A DNA stretch of 64,000 nucleotides. It comes from Meridianimaribacter flavus. GTDB taxonomy: Bacteria > Bacteroidota > Bacteroidia > Flavobacteriales > Flavobacteriaceae. Position numbers and translations under genes: made by a program. Shown piece after piece: positions 9,164-16,913 of this stretch. Each line of letters starts with the position of its first letter. The stretch's first letter is position 1. The notes below the pieces were generated by a model that worked only from the letters and a program-made list of their open reading frames with translations, was not told where the DNA came from and did not search any database. The stretch is from contig NZ_SOQZ01000003.1 of the NCBI RefSeq assembly GCF_004366715.1, positions 315,001 to 379,000 on the forward strand. Reading direction: 5' to 3'.

Positions 9164-9171
9164 CAAAAGTA
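9164..9171 (-). promoter_or_regulatory. Candidate -7 box for the B12 importer genes
   Basis: TACTTTTG on the minus strand fits TAnnTTTG. It would start transcription near 9159, upstream of the GTG at 9145 but downstream of the TTG at 9166, and this decides the start chosen for the binding protein. Confidence 0.5.
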
Positions 9172-9197
9172 ATATTATTTAACCTTATAGGTAAAAC

Positions 9198-9216
9198 ATT
9201 AAACAAAATGTTTAAT
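9198..9216. promoter_or_regulatory. 19-bp inverted repeat between the divergent B12 transport genes
   Basis: ATTAAACA-AAA-TGTTTAAT is a perfect 8-bp inverted repeat. Its right arm overlaps the candidate -7 box (TAATTTTG, 9213-9220) of the btuB message, so a protein bound here could block that promoter. No regulator gene lies nearby. Confidence 0.4.
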
Positions 9217-9225
9217 TTTGCGGCG

Positions 9226-9440
9226 AATTTTGGTTCGAGATTGTTGTTTTAATCTCGATTAAAAGGGAATCTGGTGAGAGTATTATTTTCAAGTCCAGAA
9301 CTGTTCCCGCAACTGTAAGCATATTGCTCAATTTAATTGGGCATCTCTTTAGCGAAGAGTTGTTGTACACTTCAATAAACCACTGGTGAAAACTGGGAAG
9401 GTAACACAACAAAATGTAAGTCAGGAGACCTGCCAATTTC
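9226..9440 (+). ncRNA. Cobalamin (B12) riboswitch upstream of btuB
   Basis: A class I-type cobalamin aptamer. Seen in order: the TTTTGG opening, a hairpin CGAGATT/AATCTCG (9236-9257), AAAAGGGAATCTGGTG, AAGTCCAGAACTGTTCCCGC, AACTGTAAGC, CACTGGTGAAAACTGGGAAG, and the diagnostic B12 box AGTCAGGAGACCTGCC at 9419-9434. It lies on the plus strand and reads into the TonB receptor gene 85 b later. Binding of adenosylcobalamin normally shuts off expression, here most likely by hiding the start region, since no terminator with a T run follows. This element is the main reason to call the receptor and the importer B12-specific. Confidence 0.95.
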
Positions 9441-9518
9441 AAAAAAATAATAAGTCGAACTTTCGGGATAAAGGTTTGAGTATGCATTACCATACTTTCT
9501 CGAACAATTAATTTTAAA

Positions 9519-11447
9519 ATGAACAAAAAAACATTGTTTTTTGGTGTGTTTTGTGCTACTTCATTTTTTGGATTTGCACAACAGCAAACTGATTCTACTC
9601 AAGTAGAACAACTAGATGAAGTCGTTATTACCGACTCAAAATTCAACTTAAAACGTGAAAATTCTGGTAAGGTAATTACCAAAATCACCCAAGAAGAGCT
9701 TAAGCATTTACAAGGAAAAACCATAGCTGAAATTATCAATGCTACAGCAGGAATTGAAATTAACGGAACAAAAAGTAACGCTGGACAAAATTTAGCATAT
9801 TACGTTCGAGGTGGGAGAAACCGTCAGGTTTTGGTATTGATAGATGGTATTGCATTAACCGATCCTTCGCAAATAGCTAACGATTACGATTTACGTTTGT
9901 TAAATCCAGATCAAGTAGAAAGTATTGAGATTTTAAAAGGCGCGTCTAGTACATTATATGGTACTGGAGCAGCAACCGCAGTAATCAATATTAAACTGAA
10001 AAAAGCTTCAAAAGATGCTGTTTCAGCTAACTTTAGAAGTGTTTTTGGAACTAACCAATCACATGATGATAGTAATTATGCTATCAAAGATTTTAGAAAT
10101 AGCGTGTCAGTAAATGGAACCATTGGTGAGTTTAATTACTTAGCCAGTTTTGGTAATCAGTTTACTGATGGTTTATCTGCAATGGAGGCTGGAACCGAAT
10201 CTGATGCTTACAATGCTATAAATGGTAATGTGAAATTAGGATACACATTTTCCAAGCAATTTAAACTGAATGCTTATGCAAGTTTTGATAAGTTTAAAGC
10301 CGATTTTGATGACGCTTCAACGTTTTCTGATGCAAACAACCATTCTACAAGTAAGCAGTATCGTGTTGGGATTGCGCCAGAGTTTAGCTATAACAAAGGA
10401 AGTATTACTTTAAACGCTGCATATAATGATGTTGAGCGTATTGTGGAGTCGAGTTATCCTGCTGAATACTATGCTACAAGTTTGGTGGCAGACCTTTTTA
10501 ATAGATATAATTTTAATGATAAATTCTATACTATTTTAGGTGTGAATTTTCAGGAGAATGATATGGAAAGTTTTGCAATTCCATTTGGATCAACCAATTT
10601 AGAACAAAGCATTGATCCAGAAACAGCAACATTCAACATTGTTGATCCTTATGCTAATGTGGTGTATGTTTCTGATTTTGGTTTAAATGTCAATGCTGGA
10701 GCACGTTTAAACAATCATAGCGAATATGGAAGTCATTTGGTTTACAGTTTAAATCCATCCTATAGAAAAAGCTTCAATTTTGGATATTTAAAAGGAATGG
10801 CTAGTTACAGTACAGCATATATTACACCTTCATTGTATCAATTATTTGAACCTGCTTATGGAAATGCTGATTTAAAACCTGAAGAAAATGAAACTATAGA
10901 AGTTGGTATTGAAGCAGGAATTAAAGACAAAGCTACGTTCAGTTTAGTGTATTTTACTAGAAACGAAATTAATTTTATCGATTTTGTGGACATGGGTAAT
11001 TTTGTGTACCAATACGATAATGTAGATAAGGATTTTACAGCAAGCGGTTTAGAATTTACAGCTAATTATAGTATTACAAACGCGCTAAAATTAAACGCTA
11101 ATGTTACCTATACAAAGGTAGAAGATGATTTGAATTTAAGAATTCCTGAATTGAAAGGAAATGCACGATTGGATTATAAACTATCTGATGCTACATTTTT
11201 AAGTTTAGCGTACCAATATAATGATGATAGAAATGATGCCTATTTTAACAATACTACTTTTGCAACAGAAGACGTTACTTTAAAAAGTTATAGCTTATTA
11301 GATTTTTACGTAAGCCATACTATTTTGGAGAGCAAGCTGAAGTTGTTTGCTAACGTAAACAATATCTTTAATGAAGATTACCAAGAATTATTTGGGTATT
11401 CAACACGAGGAAGAAATGTTAATATAGGTTTTAACCTAAGTCTATAA
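9519..11447 (+). CDS. btuB: TonB-dependent vitamin B12 outer-membrane receptor
   Basis: 642 residues, the usual size for BtuB-like receptors. Signal peptide ending FGFAQ; TonB-box-like LDEVVITDSK near residue 35; plug domain (about 50-160, with YYVRGGRNRQVLVLIDGIALTDPS and VESIEILKGASSTLYGTGAATAVINI); then a 22-strand-type barrel ending in the hydrophobic FNLSL with terminal Leu. It imports cobalamin across the outer membrane using TonB energy. It is preceded by a B12 riboswitch, faces the ABC importer genes divergently, and is closed by a bidirectional terminator. Confidence 0.93.
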   Translation: MNKKTLFFGVFCATSFFGFAQQQTDSTQVEQLDEVVITDSKFNLKRENSGKVITKITQEELKHLQGKTIAEIINATAGIEINGTKSNAGQNLAYYVRGGRNRQVLVLIDGIALTDPSQIANDYDLRLLNPDQVESIEILKGASSTLYGTGAATAVINIKLKKASKDAVSANFRSVFGTNQSHDDSNYAIKDFRNSVSVNGTIGEFNYLASFGNQFTDGLSAMEAGTESDAYNAINGNVKLGYTFSKQFKLNAYASFDKFKADFDDASTFSDANNHSTSKQYRVGIAPEFSYNKGSITLNAAYNDVERIVESSYPAEYYATSLVADLFNRYNFNDKFYTILGVNFQENDMESFAIPFGSTNLEQSIDPETATFNIVDPYANVVYVSDFGLNVNAGARLNNHSEYGSHLVYSLNPSYRKSFNFGYLKGMASYSTAYITPSLYQLFEPAYGNADLKPEENETIEVGIEAGIKDKATFSLVYFTRNEINFIDFVDMGNFVYQYDNVDKDFTASGLEFTANYSITNALKLNANVTYTKVEDDLNLRIPELKGNARLDYKLSDATFLSLAYQYNDDRNDAYFNNTTFATEDVTLKSYSLLDFYVSHTILESKLKLFANVNNIFNEDYQELFGYSTRGRNVNIGFNLSL

Positions 11448-11450
11448 AAC

Positions 11451-11484
11451 AAAAAAATCCGCTCATTTCGAGCGGATTTTTTTA
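11451..11484. terminator. Bidirectional terminator between btuB and the S41 peptidase gene
   Basis: Stem AATCCGCTC / GAGCGGATT (9 bp) with loop ATTTC, flanked by A runs on one side and T runs on the other, so it can end both convergent genes. Confidence 0.9.
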
Positions 11485-12954
11485 TTGATTAAATTCTTTT
11501 TTTGTGATGGATATAAACTCATTATCTATATACATTTCATCTTCAAAAGGTTTTAGATTTATATCTTTTTTTACAGGAGTTAATTGAGGTGTATTTCTTA
11601 TACTTTGGTCAATGCTATATCTTCCTAAGCTACTTTCAATATCAGCTAAAGCAGCAGCAAGTAAAGGCTCGTTTTCATCACCTAAAATTCCGAAATTTAA
11701 TACGCTTTCGTTGATTTCAAAACCAACATCAGGAACTAAACCACTAGAAGGGACCACACCATCATTAGCATTTACCGAAATAGCTACCAAAGGTTGCATA
11801 GCATAAGTGTGGTTTGGGTTAACATCGTTAGGTCCTAGGTCAGGAGAATCGTAAATAGTTACTGAAGCTTGTGATTTTCCTGTTGTATTGTCTCCAATAT
11901 GAACAACATCAATATACTCGCCTAAACTGTTTATAATCATTTCGCTGGCAGAAGCAGATCTATTGGTAGTAAGAACATAAACTTTATCAAGGTTTAAGCT
12001 ATTAATAGAATTGCCATTAAAGCTGTTTGTAAAATTAAAAGTTGAATTTAGTTCTTGTAAATCATCGTTATAATTCAATTTTGAAAACACAGAACCGTTA
12101 AATTGACCAGTAATCATACTTCCTAATAACCTTGCAGTGTCTACAGATCCTCCACCATTATACCTTAGGTCTAAAACTAAATGTTGTACGTTGCTAGCTT
12201 GAAAATCTGCAAAGGCATTATTTAATTGGTTATTAAAATCGGCAGTAAAACCATTGTATAGTAAATACCCAACGTTTTCACCTCCAACATTAATAATTTC
12301 AGTAGTATGAACAGGGTTTTCGGTATATTCAACTTTAGTTAAACTACTTGTAGAGCCATTAGAAACAATGGAGTCGTCATCAGTCTCAGTAGTTCCATTG
12401 TCGTTATAATCAGCAAAATGAAGTGTGTAAGTGTCTTGACCAAAAAGTGAGCTTAAATTACTTTCAGTAAGTTCAACACCATCAACAGCATGTATAATTT
12501 GTCCACGTTGTAAACCAAGATTCGAAGCTTCACTATTGTTAAGTACTAACCTTATAATTCCAAATACATCAGTAGTACTTCCTGGTTCGTAATAAAAATT
12601 GAACTCAAGTCCGTTGCTTTTACTCACACCACTTAGCGCTTGTTGTAAAGCAATATAATCATCAACTATAATACTAAACCTATCAACTGTTTGTCTTTGA
12701 TAAATTAAACTTTCAAAGAGTTCTTCGGGTGAAGAAAAGCTATTTAGGTAATTGCCATACTCTTCATTACTTGTAAATCTGTCATTTGCCAAATCAGGTA
12801 TTTCAGCTTTGTATAAATACACAGCATTCATACCTTTCCATACAAAATCATGTATACTGCTTGATAAAATAACATTGTCATCTCTATCTTCAAAGCAACT
12901 TGTGGTTAGGCTACCAAAGATGATGGCAATTAGTAGGGTTCTCATAATTTTCAT
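11482..12954 (-). CDS. S41-family (C-terminal processing-like) peptidase lipoprotein
   Basis: 490 residues. The lipoprotein signal ends IFGSLTTSC. A PDZ-like region (NLGLQRGQIIHAVDGVEL, about 155-180) is followed by the S41 tail-specific protease domain (about 225-440): LVLDLRYNGGGSVDTARLL, then the catalytic Ser in NRSASASEM and Lys in GKSQAS. Periplasmic or surface proteolysis is expected; the substrate is unknown. Two starts are possible, three codons apart (MKIM). It is divergent from the ECF sigma operon across about 155 b that contains a perfect 14-bp palindrome. Confidence 0.88.
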   Translation of the reverse strand: MKIMRTLLIAIIFGSLTTSCFEDRDDNVILSSSIHDFVWKGMNAVYLYKAEIPDLANDRFTSNEEYGNYLNSFSSPEELFESLIYQRQTVDRFSIIVDDYIALQQALSGVSKSNGLEFNFYYEPGSTTDVFGIIRLVLNNSEASNLGLQRGQIIHAVDGVELTESNLSSLFGQDTYTLHFADYNDNGTTETDDDSIVSNGSTSSLTKVEYTENPVHTTEIINVGGENVGYLLYNGFTADFNNQLNNAFADFQASNVQHLVLDLRYNGGGSVDTARLLGSMITGQFNGSVFSKLNYNDDLQELNSTFNFTNSFNGNSINSLNLDKVYVLTTNRSASASEMIINSLGEYIDVVHIGDNTTGKSQASVTIYDSPDLGPNDVNPNHTYAMQPLVAISVNANDGVVPSSGLVPDVGFEINESVLNFGILGDENEPLLAAALADIESSLGRYSIDQSIRNTPQLTPVKKDINLKPFEDEMYIDNEFISITKKEFNQ

Positions 12955-13011
12955 AATAATTCTTTTTTCAAAACATACATACTATATATGTCTATTAAAC
13001 TCTAAATTTAC

Positions 13012-13025
13012 TTACAATATTGTAA
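13012..13025. promoter_or_regulatory. Perfect 14-bp palindrome between divergent genes
   Basis: TTACAATATTGTAA lies between the S41 peptidase start and the ECF promoter, 14 b upstream of the -35 motif. A dimeric regulator could bind here; none is identified. Confidence 0.35.
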
Positions 13026-13038
13026 ATTAAAAATTAAT

Positions 13039-13064
13039 TGTAACAAAATTGAAAGTGTATCGTC
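13039..13064 (+). promoter_or_regulatory. ECF-type promoter of the sigma operon (autoregulation)
   Basis: TGTAAC (13039-13044), a 16-b spacer, then CGTC (13061-13064): the classic AAC / CGTC layout of ECF sigma promoters. Transcription would start near 13071, 38 b before the sigma ATG. An identical TGTAAC-N16-CGTC lies at 31033-31058. Recognition by the adjacent sigma factor is inferred. Confidence 0.7.
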
Positions 13065-13108
13065 GTAATGATAGAACGGGATAAAAACCGTCTAACTAAC
13101 CAAACAAA

Positions 13109-13618
13109 ATGACACAAACTGATTTTATAAAATTAGTAATGCCTTTTAAGGATAAGGTTTACAGGCTAGCAAAACGCTTGTTGGTATCTAGTGAGGAAGC
13201 TGAAGACGCTACTCAAGAGATCTTACTGAAGTTATGGAAAAACAAAGTAAAAATTTCTGAGTATAAAAATGTAGAAGCTTTTTCCATGACCATGACAAAG
13301 AATTTTTGCCTTGACCGATTAAAATCCAAACAGGCACAAAATTTAAAGATAGTACACAGTAACTATCAAGATAATAATGTGTCGTTGCAAAAACAGGTAG
13401 AGCTTAATGATAGTGTAGACTGGGTGTCTAAAATAATGGAAGAGCTACCAGAACAACAAAAAATAATTTTGCAACTGAGAGATATAGAAGAGTATGAGTT
13501 TGAAGAAATAGCAAAAGTGTTGGATATGAATGAAACAGCCATACGAGTAGCACTCTCAAGAGCAAGAAAAACAATAAGAGAAAAATTAACTAATACACAT
13601 AGTTATGGTATTAAATAA
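13109..13618 (+). CDS. ECF-type RNA polymerase sigma factor
   Basis: 169 residues, with only the two ECF domains: region 2 (about 10-75, KVYRLAKRLLVSSEEAEDATQEILLKLWK) and region 4 (about 110-160, LPEQQKIILQLRDIEEYEFEEIA and ALSRARKTIREKL helix-turn-helix). It directs RNA polymerase to a special promoter set. First gene of a four-gene operon with a membrane protein and two DUF4252 proteins, an arrangement common in Flavobacteriaceae. The next gene starts inside its last codons. A TGTAAC-N16-CGTC promoter upstream suggests it activates itself. Confidence 0.92.
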   Translation: MTQTDFIKLVMPFKDKVYRLAKRLLVSSEEAEDATQEILLKLWKNKVKISEYKNVEAFSMTMTKNFCLDRLKSKQAQNLKIVHSNYQDNNVSLQKQVELNDSVDWVSKIMEELPEQQKIILQLRDIEEYEFEEIAKVLDMNETAIRVALSRARKTIREKLTNTHSYGIK

Positions 13619-14093
13619 CATAGAAAAATTACTTGAAAAGTACGAAAACGGAGAAACTACTTTAAAAGAAGAGCAACACTTAAAACACTATTTTGCACAA
13701 GAGGAAGTCGCTCCACATTTAGAGTCTTACAAAGCCATGTTTAACTACTTTCAGGTAACAAAACAAGAGCAGTTTACCAAAGACGTTCCATTAAAATCTA
13801 GAAACAAAAATTTGTATAAATGGATTTCTGTCGCAGCAGTAGCAGTTCTTATGGTGTCGGTTTTTACCTTCACCAATAAAGAGGAAGGATTGGGAAGCCT
13901 TAATGAAGAACAATTGTTGGCTTACAATCAAACCAAAGAAGCGCTAAGTCTTTTATCATCTAAGTTTAATGATGGAGCAAGTAGCTTAAATGCTTTAACA
14001 CTTGCGTCTCAAAATTTAGAAAAAGGCGTAGACCACATGAGCTTAATTAATGAGTTCAACACATCGACAAACAAAATTTTTAAAACAAACTAG
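13605..14093 (+). CDS. Single-pass membrane protein, candidate anti-sigma factor
   Basis: 162 residues. N-terminal cytoplasmic segment of about 65 residues (IEKLLEKYENGETTLKEEQHLKHYF), one membrane helix (WISVAAVAVLMVSVFTF, about 72-88) and an extracytoplasmic tail of about 70 residues. This topology, and the 14-b overlap with the sigma gene, are those expected for an anti-sigma factor, but no FecR or zinc-finger anti-sigma motif is visible. The role is therefore inferred from context. The N-terminal YENGETTLKEE helix resembles that seen in flavobacterial anti-sigma-like proteins. Confidence 0.7.
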   Translation: MVLNNIEKLLEKYENGETTLKEEQHLKHYFAQEEVAPHLESYKAMFNYFQVTKQEQFTKDVPLKSRNKNLYKWISVAAVAVLMVSVFTFTNKEEGLGSLNEEQLLAYNQTKEALSLLSSKFNDGASSLNALTLASQNLEKGVDHMSLINEFNTSTNKIFKTN

Positions 14094-14107
14094 AAAAACA
14101 GAAAAAA

Positions 14108-14674
14108 ATGAAAAAATTAGTTGTAATTGCAGTTTTGGCTTTGATGCCAATAGTATCTTTCGGACAAAGCATTTTTGATAAATACGAAGATCAAGAAGGA
14201 GTCACTTCGGTTATAGTAAACCAAAAAATGTTTAGCATGCTTGCTGGTATTAACATAGATTTAGATGACCCAGAAGCACAACAATTTTTAGAAATGGCTA
14301 AAAAGATAACAGGATTAAAAGTATTTACTACAGGAGATGAAGCCGTTTCAAAAGATATGAATGCAACAGTAACATCTTACCTAAAAGGTTCTAGCTTACA
14401 AGAGTTAATGAGAATAAAAGATGGAGACCAAACAGTAAAATTCTATGTAAAAGAAGGTAAAGATGAAAACCATGTTAAGGAGCTATTAATGTTCATTAAT
14501 GGGTTAAAAGAAGTAACTAAAGGTGCTGACATTGAAATAAACGGAAAGAAAAGAGAAATTGAAACTGTTTTATTATCATTAACAGGAGATATAGATTTAC
14601 GTCAAATATCTAAGTTAACAAGCAATATGAATGTACCTGGTGGAGAGCACTTAAAGAAAGCTAACAAAAACTAA
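14108..14674 (+). CDS. DUF4252 protein, secreted
   Basis: 188 residues. Signal peptide ending VSFGQ, then a single DUF4252-type domain (IFDKYEDQEGVTSVIVNQKMFSMLAG; LKVFTTGDEAVSKDMNATVTSYL). Function unknown. DUF4252 proteins repeatedly sit beside ECF sigma factors in Bacteroidota, as here, so a role in the envelope stress or signal sensed by the sigma/anti-sigma pair is plausible. It lies 14 b after the membrane protein and 7 b before a second DUF4252-like gene. Confidence 0.85.
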   Translation: MKKLVVIAVLALMPIVSFGQSIFDKYEDQEGVTSVIVNQKMFSMLAGINIDLDDPEAQQFLEMAKKITGLKVFTTGDEAVSKDMNATVTSYLKGSSLQELMRIKDGDQTVKFYVKEGKDENHVKELLMFINGLKEVTKGADIEINGKKREIETVLLSLTGDIDLRQISKLTSNMNVPGGEHLKKANKN

Positions 14675-14681
14675 TCAACCA

Positions 14682-15233
14682 ATGATAACATCAATCAAAA
14701 AATCAATTATGTTGATGGCTTTGGTTACAACTTTAGTAAGTTGTAACCAAGGTCCAACATTACAAACCTATTTTGTAGACAATGAGTTAAGTCCAGGATT
14801 TATCTCGGGAGATGTGCCTGCAAGTATTATTAATATTGAAGAAATTGAGAATCTTACTGACGATCAAAAAGAAGCTTACGAATCTATTGATAAGCTAAAT
14901 ATTTTAGCATATCAAATTAATGAGACTAATAAAGAGGATTATGAGGTGGAGCTTAAAAAAGTAAAAGAGATTCTTAAAAATGAGAAGTATGAAGAATTAA
15001 TGAGAGGCGGAAATACTTCAGACGGAAAGTTTGTAATAAAATTTATTGGTGAATCTGAAACAAGTATTGATGAGCTTATTTTATTTGGTGATGCTAAAGA
15101 TAAAGGATTTGTTGTTGCCAGAGTTTTAGGTGATGATATGAATGCTGGTAAACTAATGAAACTATCTGGTGTTTTGGAACAAGCAGATTTAGACAATGAC
15201 CAATTAGAAAGTTTTAAAAACTTTTTTAAATAA
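14682..15233 (+). CDS. DUF4252-like lipoprotein
   Basis: 183 residues. Lipoprotein signal (MLMALVTTLVSC, Cys anchor), then a domain resembling the preceding gene's product (SPGFISGDVPASIINIEEI; DELILFGDAKDKGFVVARVLGDDMNAGKLM). Last gene of the sigma operon; a hairpin terminator follows. The pair may be a duplicated periplasmic/outer-membrane sensor or effector. No function is known. Confidence 0.8.
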   Translation: MITSIKKSIMLMALVTTLVSCNQGPTLQTYFVDNELSPGFISGDVPASIINIEEIENLTDDQKEAYESIDKLNILAYQINETNKEDYEVELKKVKEILKNEKYEELMRGGNTSDGKFVIKFIGESETSIDELILFGDAKDKGFVVARVLGDDMNAGKLMKLSGVLEQADLDNDQLESFKNFFK

Positions 15234-15260
15234 ACTGATAGTTATTTAAAATGTTAATAG

Positions 15261-15297
15261 AAAATCACCTTGTATTATTCAGGGTGATTTTTGTTTT
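15261..15297. terminator. Terminator after the ECF sigma operon
   Basis: AAAATCACC / GGTGATTTT (9-bp stem) with a loop of about 13 b, then T-rich sequence. It overlaps the 3' end of the convergent small membrane protein gene, so it may serve both. Confidence 0.75.
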
Positions 15298-15463
15298 CTA
15301 TATCTTTTAAAAAGTGAATCACCAAATACACTGCAAAAAGCGCAAACCCTACAAATAATAAGGTTTTAATCATAAAATTATCTAGTACATTAAAAATGCC
15401 AGCCACAAAAAAACATAAAGTTAATACTGAGGCATATATTAAAGCTAGTGTATCTTTACTCAT
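15275..15463 (-). CDS. Small two-helix membrane protein
   Basis: 62 residues with two hydrophobic helices (LALIYASVLTLCFFVAGIF and IKTLLFVGFALFAVYLVIHFL) and a charged end. I do not recognise a family. It sits 29 b after the purB stop on the same strand and may be read through from purB. Size and composition argue for a real small inner-membrane protein and not a chance frame. Confidence 0.65.
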   Translation of the reverse strand: MSKDTLALIYASVLTLCFFVAGIFNVLDNFMIKTLLFVGFALFAVYLVIHFLKDIENKNHPE

Positions 15464-15492
15464 ACGATAAGTTCAGTAACTTACTTGCTAAA

Positions 15493-16836
15493 TTAAATTC
15501 CAGTATAGTTACTTGGTGTAATTTGTTTTAGTTCTTCTTTTATAGAATTAGGAACCTCTAAGGTATCAATAAAATTTGAAATAGAGTCTTGGGTTATTTT
15601 TTCGTTAGTTCTTGTCAATCCTTTTAAAGCTTCATAAGGATTAGGATAAGCTTCTCTTCTTAAAATAGTTTGAATTGCCTCAGCTACAACAGCCCAATTG
15701 TTTTCTAGGTCTTCAGCAAATTTGGCTTCATTCAATAACAATTTGTTTAACCCTTTCAACGTGCTTTTAAGACCAATTATTGTATGCGAAAAAGGAACAC
15801 CAACATTACGTAAAACAGTACTATCGGTTAAATCTCTTTGTAGTCTAGATAGAGGCAGTTTTGCAGCTAAGTGTTCAAAAACTGCATTAGCAATACCAAG
15901 GTTACCTTCACTGTTTTCAAAATCTATTGGGTTTACCTTATGAGGCATTGCACTACTTCCAACTTCACCCTTTTTGATTTTTTGTTTAAAATAGTCCATC
16001 GAAACGTAGGTCCAAATATCTCTGTCTAAATCAATGATAATCGTGTTTATACGCTTTAAACAATCAAACAAAGCAGCCATGTGGTCATAATGTTCAATTT
16101 GAGTAGTAGGGAAAGAGTGTTGTAACCCTAACTTTTCTTGCACAAACTTACTTCCAAAAGCTTTCCAGTCAATAGCTGGATAAGCAACTTTATGAGCGTT
16201 GAAATTTCCTGTTGCTCCACCAAACTTTGCAGCACTTGGTATATCGTTCAATAAATTAAATTGCTCTTCTAATCTTACAACAAACACTTCAATTTCTTTG
16301 CCTAAACGCGTAGGTGAAGCAGGTTGACCATGAGTTCTTGCTAGCATTGATACCGCTTTCCACTCATTAGAAAGTGATTTTAATTCATTAAGTACTTTAA
16401 AGTATTCAGGCACATAAACATCGTTCATTGCCTCTTTAATACTCAACGGAATTGCAGTGTTGTTTATGTCTTGAGAGGTTAATCCAAAGTGGATAAACTC
16501 TTTGTATTCCGAAATATTTAAAGCATCAAATTGTTCTTTAATGAAATATTCAACCGCTTTTACATCATGGTTTGTAACACTTTCAATAGTTTTTATTTTA
16601 AGTGCATCATCAGCAGTAAAGTTTTTATAAATAGCTCTTAAATCATCAAATAAATTAGCGTCAAAACGTTCTAATTGTGGTAAAGGAATTTCGCATAAAG
16701 CGATAAAATATTCAATCTCAACTAGTACGCGATACTTTATTAAAGCTTCTTCTGAAAAATAGTTTGATAAGGCTTCAACTTTACTTCTGTAACGACCATC
16801 AATTGGAGAGATGGCATTTAATGATGATAACTGCAT
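15493..16836 (-). CDS. purB: Adenylosuccinate lyase
   Basis: 447 residues, full length. It catalyses two steps of purine synthesis (SAICAR to AICAR, and adenylosuccinate to AMP) in the cytoplasm. The fumarase/aspartase superfamily signature GSSAMPHKVNPIDFENSEGN, with the catalytic Ser loop, is intact. So are ARTHGQPASPTRLGKE, carrying the conserved His, and TSQDINNTAIPL. A TATCTTTG promoter box lies 24 b before the ATG. The next gene upstream on the same strand is a HEAT-like protein. Confidence 0.96.
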   Translation of the reverse strand: MQLSSLNAISPIDGRYRSKVEALSNYFSEEALIKYRVLVEIEYFIALCEIPLPQLERFDANLFDDLRAIYKNFTADDALKIKTIESVTNHDVKAVEYFIKEQFDALNISEYKEFIHFGLTSQDINNTAIPLSIKEAMNDVYVPEYFKVLNELKSLSNEWKAVSMLARTHGQPASPTRLGKEIEVFVVRLEEQFNLLNDIPSAAKFGGATGNFNAHKVAYPAIDWKAFGSKFVQEKLGLQHSFPTTQIEHYDHMAALFDCLKRINTIIIDLDRDIWTYVSMDYFKQKIKKGEVGSSAMPHKVNPIDFENSEGNLGIANAVFEHLAAKLPLSRLQRDLTDSTVLRNVGVPFSHTIIGLKSTLKGLNKLLLNEAKFAEDLENNWAVVAEAIQTILRREAYPNPYEALKGLTRTNEKITQDSISNFIDTLEVPNSIKEELKQITPSNYTGI

Positions 16837-16859
16837 GAGTGTGTTGTTTTTTGAAGTTG

Positions 16860-16867
16860 CAAAGATA
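16860..16867 (-). promoter_or_regulatory. Candidate -7 box for purB
   Basis: TATCTTTG on the minus strand, an exact TAnnTTTG match, 23 b upstream of the purB ATG. Confidence 0.55.
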
Positions 16868-16913
16868 CTTTTTTTCGTTGGAAGACCGAAGCCTGAAGCT
16901 CTAGTTTTTCTAC

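Noticed and set aside
9212-9526. Open frame on the minus strand of about 104 codons covering the region before btuB
   Set aside because: It lies across the cobalamin riboswitch and has no protein-like features; the RNA element explains the region.
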